This document shows positions 14,700-18,862 of a stretch of DNA of 18,862 nt, one piece after another. The translations under genes were made by a program, and so were the position numbers. Where the stretch lies: contig URND01000052.1 of assembly GCA_900549105.1 (NCBI GenBank), forward strand, positions 1-18,862, given 5' to 3'. The number at the start of each line of letters is the position of its first letter. Positions within the stretch are counted from its first letter, which is position 1. This DNA is from an uncultured Eubacteriales bacterium. GTDB lineage: Bacteria; Bacillota; Clostridia; Lachnospirales; Lachnospiraceae. Under the pieces are notes generated by a model, which was not told where the DNA came from, did not search any database, and saw only the letters and a program-made list of their open reading frames with translations.

Positions 14700-14727
14700 A
14701 AAAGTAAATTTCCATAAAGCTTATCTG

Positions 14728-15894
14728 TTATATAAATCCCTGCTCAACGGTAACAACGGCATAAAGGCTGGCATCAGCGTTATGAATTTTTTCTTTTATA
14801 AGCCGTTCAATCTCTCGTTTCTGATTCAATTCCTCCGGTGTCACAACCAAGTCAAAAATAAGATTTGCATGGGAGCTTCCCCGGACCATGCGAAAATCGT
14901 GGATTTTCCAGTCCTTATTTTCAGCCGTCACCATATCCTCCACCATTTTTTTAATCTGATTCATCTCCTCATCATCGGTCACTATCGGGTCCATATGAAT
15001 CGTAGCGCTGCACTGAAATTCCTTCATCAGGTCTCTCTCGATATTGTCAATCAAATCATGGGCTTCCAGAATATCTTCTTTATAAGATACTTCCGCATGA
15101 AGTGATATCATCCGGCGGCCCGGGCCGTAATCATGGATAATCAAATCATGGACGCCAAGAATTTTTTCTTCCTGCAGCACCCTCTCTCTGATTTTTTTCA
15201 CAAGTTCCGGGTCCGGCGCCTGCCCAAGCAGGGGCTGAATCGTATCCTTCGCCGCGCTGAATCCGGCAAAACATACAAACAAGGCAACCAGCGCGCCAAT
15301 CCAGCCGTCCAGATTTTTTCCTGTAGCCATGGCAATAAAAACGCCGATGAGTACGGCAGAGGTGGAAATGCAGTCGCTCAGACTGTCCGCTGCCGTTGCC
15401 TTCATCGCCTCAGATTGAATCCGCTTCCCGAGCTTCAGATTGAATCGGGCCATCCACATTTTTAATAAAATCGAAACAATCAAAATAATGATGGATATGA
15501 CACTGAAATCCGGCGCCTCCGGATGGAGAATCTTTTCCACCGAAGATTTCATCAATTCCACCCCGGTCATTAAAATGGCCGCCGCAATAAAAAGCCCGGA
15601 CAAATATTCAATCCGCCCATGGCCATAGGGATGGTCCAAATCCGCCGGTTTCCCCGCCATATAAAATCCAATCAGCGTCACAACGGAGGACGCCGCATCC
15701 GACAAATTGTTAAAGGCATCCGCCATGATTGACACTGCCCCCGTGGCCAGCCCGGCAAATAACTTCAGTGCAAATAAAAGCACATTGCAGCAAATGCCGA
15801 CAAGGCCCGACAACCTGCCGTAGGACTGTCGGACCTTCGCATCATTAATATTCTCTTTATCCTTGATAAACCATTTTACCAATAATTCCGTCAA
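14728..15894 (-). CDS. Cation diffusion facilitator (CDF) metal exporter
   Basis: This 388-aa membrane antiporter exports divalent metal. The start is TTG 15894 behind AGGAGGGACC; no upstream ATG fits. Transmembrane helices occupy the first ~205 residues and a cytoplasmic ferredoxin-like dimer domain follows (HDLIIHDYGPGRRMISLHAE). The TM2 site reads NNLSD and the TM5 site DSLSD. The usual Zn/Fe forms (DxxxD plus HxxxD) are therefore replaced by NxxxD plus DxxxD, a pattern I associate with Mn2+ exporters such as pneumococcal MntE. HPYGHGR follows TM2. The C-terminus extends ~80 residues past the usual dimer domain with a second similar fold. Mn specificity is inference. Confidence 0.92.
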   Translation of the reverse strand: MTELLVKWFIKDKENINDAKVRQSYGRLSGLVGICCNVLLFALKLFAGLATGAVSIMADAFNNLSDAASSVVTLIGFYMAGKPADLDHPYGHGRIEYLSGLFIAAAILMTGVELMKSSVEKILHPEAPDFSVISIIILIVSILLKMWMARFNLKLGKRIQSEAMKATAADSLSDCISTSAVLIGVFIAMATGKNLDGWIGALVALFVCFAGFSAAKDTIQPLLGQAPDPELVKKIRERVLQEEKILGVHDLIIHDYGPGRRMISLHAEVSYKEDILEAHDLIDNIERDLMKEFQCSATIHMDPIVTDDEEMNQIKKMVEDMVTAENKDWKIHDFRMVRGSSHANLIFDLVVTPEELNQKREIERLIKEKIHNADASLYAVVTVEQGFI

Positions 15895-15913
15895 CTACAG
15901 GTCCCTCCTGCAT

Positions 15914-15927
15914 CCGTATATATACGG
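15914..15927. promoter_or_regulatory. Palindrome at the predicted CDF transcription start
   Basis: CCGTATATATACGG is a perfect 14-bp palindrome that begins 3 nt beyond the -10 box, so it covers the expected +1. The position fits a repressor operator, for instance a metal-responsive one. It matches no operator I know, and it could instead be a short 5'-UTR hairpin. Confidence 0.4.
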
Positions 15928-15930
15928 TCG

Positions 15931-15960
15931 ATTATACTCTATATCTTATGCAAAAGTCAA
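15931..15960 (-). promoter_or_regulatory. Strong sigma-70 promoter of the CDF gene
   Basis: On the minus strand, TTGACT (15955-15960), an 18-nt spacer and TATAAT (15931-15936) form a near-consensus promoter 37 nt upstream of the TTG start. The -35 overlaps the TGA stop of the upstream AAA gene (15957-15959). Confidence 0.8.
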
Positions 15961-17251
15961 ATGCAAAAAGCCGCATAAAGCGGGACAATCTTTTTTCCAT
16001 CCTCGAAGCCAAAATTTTTTGCTGAAAGTTTAATGGCGTAGGATGGTTTATAAGTCTGCATATACACTCTCAAGCTTTTTGCCCTGGTATTATCTGCCGA
16101 CTTCACTTCAATCGGAATAAGCTGGCCATCACGTTGGATGATGAAATCTATTTCAGCTCCACGCTCAGACTTCCAATAATATGTTTTGTACCCATTAATT
16201 GTAAGCTGTATATTTACATAATTTTCAGCCATACCGCCTTTAAAATCGTTCAATTCGTCCACCATATAAAGGATATCATTTGCAATTAAATCTTTTTTTG
16301 CGCAAAGAAGTCCTGCATCAGAGACATATATTTTAAATGCATCAATATCACGATAATTTTCCAAAGGTTTTTTTACCTGTTCAACCTTATAAACCTGGGA
16401 TACAATACCCGAAAGGCAAAGCCATTCAATAGCATTTTCAAACTCGGAAGCTCTTCCGCCTTTCTTAATGAGTTTATATTGGAAACGGGTATTCTTTTTC
16501 GAGAGCTGCACAGTAATGTTATCATATGCCAATCGCGTTTTCTTAATTTCATTCAGATTATTATATTTACTCATATCATTCAGATAACTTGCAAGAATCG
16601 TATCCTGAGTATAGCGAACAAGTATATAATCTTTTGTTTCTGCGAACTGCATAACACACTCCGGCATCCCCCCACAACAAGATACTGGCGATATAGTTTC
16701 ATCGCCAAATCATGCAACGCAGAAGGCAACGGCATATTTTCCTGAAAACATTTCTTAATCTGCCCCACCAGCTTTTCCTCGCCCAAAGCAAGCATAAATT
16801 CCTCTACATCCATAGGATAAAGTGTTTTCATATCAACCTTTCCAACCGGGAAAGAAAATTTAGCTCTATTTACTGCAACGCCGAGTAAACTCCCTGCCAC
16901 AATAATATGATAATCCGGCGCATCTTCACAAAAATATTTCAGTGAAGTCAATGCCCTTTCACATAACTGTATCTCATCAAATACAATTAATGTTTTTTCT
17001 CTGACAATCGTCTGCCCCGCAATATGGGAAAGAATCGGAATCAAATATTCAGGACTAATATTTTCCTCAAAGGTTTCACTTAATTTGGGATTGGTCTCAA
17101 AATTAAAATAAGCCACATTCTCATAAAAGTTCCGCCCAAATTCCAAAACAGAATAGGTTTTTCCTACGTGTCTTGCCCCCTGCAGAATCAAAGGTTTCCG
17201 ATGCTCGCTTTCCTTCCAGGTTTCAAAATAACTCATTACTTTTCTATACAT
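15957..17251 (-). pseudogene. AAA ATPase of the DUF4143 family, split by a frameshift
   Basis: Two overlapping frames together make one ~430-residue protein. The N-terminal part starts at ATG 17251 behind GGAGG, with Walker A GARHVGKT (25-32), Walker B LIVFDEIQ (88-95) and AGSLLG. The C-terminal part ends at 15957 and carries VSDAGLL, GGMAENYVN and a PD-(D/E)XK-like pair (AEIDFIIQ, then IPIEVKSAD), as in DUF4143 proteins. The break is in a run of six G (plus-strand CCCCCC, 16668-16673). Seven G would read VVGGMPE, the conserved motif of the family; six give CRSVLC and a stop. The cause may be pseudogenisation, slippage-based switching or a base-calling error. Such stand-alone ATPases are common in gut Firmicutes; their function is unclear. 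Confidence 0.85.
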
Positions 17252-17280
17252 AAGCACCCCTCCAGCGAAGATGTACTTAT

Positions 17281-17311
17281 ACTATACAGGATATTCGCGT
17301 TAAAATTAACG
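17281..17311 (-). promoter_or_regulatory. Candidate promoter of the AAA/DUF4143 gene
   Basis: On the minus strand a TATAGT -10 (17281-17286) lies 17 nt from a poor -35, TTAATT (17304-17309), about 30 nt upstream of ATG 17251. The -35 sits in an inverted repeat CGTTAA-N2-TTAACG (17298-17311), a possible operator. The rest of 17312-17392 is AT-rich with nothing I recognise. Confidence 0.4.
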
Positions 17312-17392
17312 GTATTTTCATTGAATTTTGCATTAAATTACATGAATATTTTTTATATTTTTACATTATATGACACCTTCATGGCTTTAATC

Positions 17393-17439
17393 AAAAAACA
17401 GGCGGCCCCATAGGATTCCACCACCTATGGGATTCCGCC
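17393..17439 (-). terminator. Rho-independent terminator after the histidine kinase gene
   Basis: On the minus strand an outer stem GGCGG/CCGCC (17435-17439 with 17401-17405) and an inner stem CCCATAGG/CCTATGGG (17424-17431 with 17407-17414) are followed by TG and TTTTTT (17393-17398). It lies just past the kinase stop and overlaps the short repeats described separately. Confidence 0.75.
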
Positions 17440-17482
17440 ATCTCTATCAGGATTCTGCCATCCCTACGGAAATTCCACCATG
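17413..17482. repeat. Four degenerate ~20-bp direct repeats at the kinase 3' end
   Basis: The plus-strand core GATTC[CT][AG]CCA recurs at about 17414, 17431 and 17451, and again as AATTCCACCA at 17471, at spacings of 17, 20 and 20 nt. The last copy is the coding sequence for the end of the kinase (MVEF); the others lie beyond its stop, two of them within the terminator. Confidence 0.55.
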
Positions 17483-18862
17483 ATACAGGTTCCTTCACCA
17501 AGCTTGCTGTCCACGGTCACCAGCGCCTGATGAAGGTTGGCGCCGTGTTTTACGATAGCCAGGCCCAGGCCGGTGCCTCCGGTTTCTCTGGAATGGCTTT
17601 TATCCACCCGGTAAAAGCGTTCAAAAATCCGGTCGATATGCTGGGGGGAGATTCCGATGCCGCTGTCGCTGACGGTGAGATAGGGGCGGCAATCTCTTTG
17701 GCCTACGATTATTTTAACCCAACCGTTTTCTGTGTTGTATTTGATGCCGTTATCGGCCAGATTATAGATCATTTCTTCAATAATTCCCGGAATGCCCAAG
17801 ATAACGGAGGAAGTTCCTTCACAGGAGAGTGCGATGTGCTTTTCCTCCGCAATATTCTGCAGACGCATCGTTACCTGCTGGGCTACGGCAAGCAGGTCAA
17901 GCGGCTCTTTCTGTGCTGAAATGGAATTTTCGTCCATTTGCGAGAGCTTGATAATATCGTTTACAAGGGTAATCAGGCGGCCGGTTTCATCATAAATACT
18001 TTTAGCAAAGCGGGGAATGTCCTCATTGCGAACTAGGCCGTTGGCCAGAATCTCGGAAATACCGTAAATAGAAGTCAGCGGTGTTTTAAGTTCGTGGGAT
18101 ACGTTAGAGGTAAATTCCCTGCGCATGGCTTCGCGCTGTTCGCGCTCGGTGATGTCCAGCAGCATAATCACTGCGCCTGAAAGCGTCTTATCTACGGTTA
18201 CCGGATTGGCAAAAAGCTGGTATACACGGTTGTTTTCTTCAAATTCCTCCTGACAGTGCCGGCCCTGCATTGCTTCCTGTACGGCGCGGTTGAATACGGT
18301 ATTTTGGCTCAAGGTAAAGATGCTGTTGTCGGGTGCCGCGCCGCCGAGCCCGAGCATCAGCAGGGCACTGGAATTGTAAAGCAAAATTTCCCCGGATTTT
18401 CCGGCCACGATAAAGCCCTCGGCCATATTTTCGGTAATGGCACGGAACTCCTCCTGCTTTCTCTTTAAATCGGTCATCTGCCGCTGAATGAGCTGATTCT
18501 GGCGGCTGATGCGATGCAGCAGCGGCGAAAGTTCCTGGTATTCTTCTCCCAGATGGGGATTTTCCGGATCAATGTCCAAAATCGGGCGCATGATTTTTTT
18601 GGAAAGTGCAAAGGCCAAACATAGGGAAAGTACAAAGATTACGGCAATAATAATGATCAGCGGCTGCAGCATGCTCAGTGCTAAGATCCAGGCGGGATAC
18701 TGCAGGCTGGAGAGGCGGATAACAGATCCGTCGGAGAGACGCTGTGCACAGGCCAGGGAGCGCTGGGTAAAGGATACGGCGTATTCGTGCTGCCCGAAGC
18801 CGGATTCAAAGGCGCTGCGAACTTCTGCATTCTGTGAAATATCGCCGACTTCCCCGGAACTA
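17464..18862 (-). CDS. Sensor histidine kinase, PhoR/WalK-like (5' end outside window)
   Basis: The frame is open from the window edge to the stop at 17464, so at least 465 residues are visible and the N-terminus is missing; an internal ATG at 18672 is not the start. The visible order is the end of an extracytoplasmic sensor domain (FGQHEYAVSF, RLSDGSVIRLSS), a transmembrane helix near 18680-18600, a PAS domain (FRAITENMAEGFIVAGKSGE), and HisKA with the phospho-acceptor H in VSHELKTPLTS (codon 18094-18096). The ATPase domain follows, with N-box NLADNGIKYN, DSGIGI and GTGLGLAIVKHG. It phosphorylates a partner response regulator, probably encoded just upstream beyond the edge. A single-protein envelope or phosphate sensor is likely; the signal is unknown. 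Its DNA looks more GC-rich than its left neighbours. Confidence 0.92.
   Translation of the reverse strand, partial: SSGEVGDISQNAEVRSAFESGFGQHEYAVSFTQRSLACAQRLSDGSVIRLSSLQYPAWILALSMLQPLIIIIAVIFVLSLCLAFALSKKIMRPILDIDPENPHLGEEYQELSPLLHRISRQNQLIQRQMTDLKRKQEEFRAITENMAEGFIVAGKSGEILLYNSSALLMLGLGGAAPDNSIFTLSQNTVFNRAVQEAMQGRHCQEEFEENNRVYQLFANPVTVDKTLSGAVIMLLDITEREQREAMRREFTSNVSHELKTPLTSIYGISEILANGLVRNEDIPRFAKSIYDETGRLITLVNDIIKLSQMDENSISAQKEPLDLLAVAQQVTMRLQNIAEEKHIALSCEGTSSVILGIPGIIEEMIYNLADNGIKYNTENGWVKIIVGQRDCRPYLTVSDSGIGISPQHIDRIFERFYRVDKSHSRETGGTGLGLAIVKHGANLHQALVTVDSKLGEGTCIMVEFP

Noticed and set aside
14689..15105. 138-codon plus-strand ORF opposite the CDF gene
   Set aside because: It is antisense to a well-supported CDF transporter and shows no domain.

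Overview
The window looks like a chromosomal segment of a low-to-medium GC Firmicute, most likely a gut Lachnospiraceae (Clostridia). This rests on the gene set (RlmD with a C-terminal tail, PcrA, SfsA, a TM-plus-acidic-tail protein, an SPFH/zinc-ribbon protein), on strong AGGAGG-type ribosome binding sites, and on AT-rich extended -10 promoters. No rRNA, tRNA, CRISPR array, integrase or transposase was seen.

Left third (1-5950), accessory island, minus strand and AT-richer than the rest. Downstream of rlmD lie a small frameshifted gene, a KilA-N protein, a large SF2 helicase with a possible C-terminal nuclease domain, a free-standing copy of the RlmD-tail domain, a second KilA-N protein, and the start of another RlmD-tail copy cut by the window edge. 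A 122-bp direct repeat (1-122 and 1278-1399) carries the end of an rlmD-like reading frame followed by the start of a tail ORF. The island therefore looks built by serial insertion at the 3' end of rlmD, each event leaving an rlmD 3' remnant. Both KilA-N genes carry a perfect palindrome (30 and 26 bp) inside the coding sequence at the same protein position. The outer bases differ between the two genes, but every change is compensated. This is the most unusual signal in the window.

Middle (5949-13001), housekeeping genes on the minus strand. In transcription order they are a SurA_N-like lipid-anchored or membrane-anchored protein, sfsA, an SPFH/zinc-ribbon protein and pcrA, closely spaced as one operon. 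A separately promoted membrane protein with an acidic tail follows and ends in a clear terminator, and then comes rlmD.

Right part (13035-18862). A divergent plus-strand pair encodes an ABC ATPase and permease of the nitrate/sulfonate/thiamine-precursor type, with no binding protein in the window. A terminator hairpin separates it from a convergent CDF metal exporter, which has a near-consensus promoter and a palindrome at the predicted start site. Next are an AAA/DUF4143 gene broken by a one-base frameshift in a G run, and a PhoR/WalK-like sensor histidine kinase that runs off the right edge. Both frameshifts in the window fit loss of one G from a G run, so real decay, phase variation and base-calling error must all be considered.
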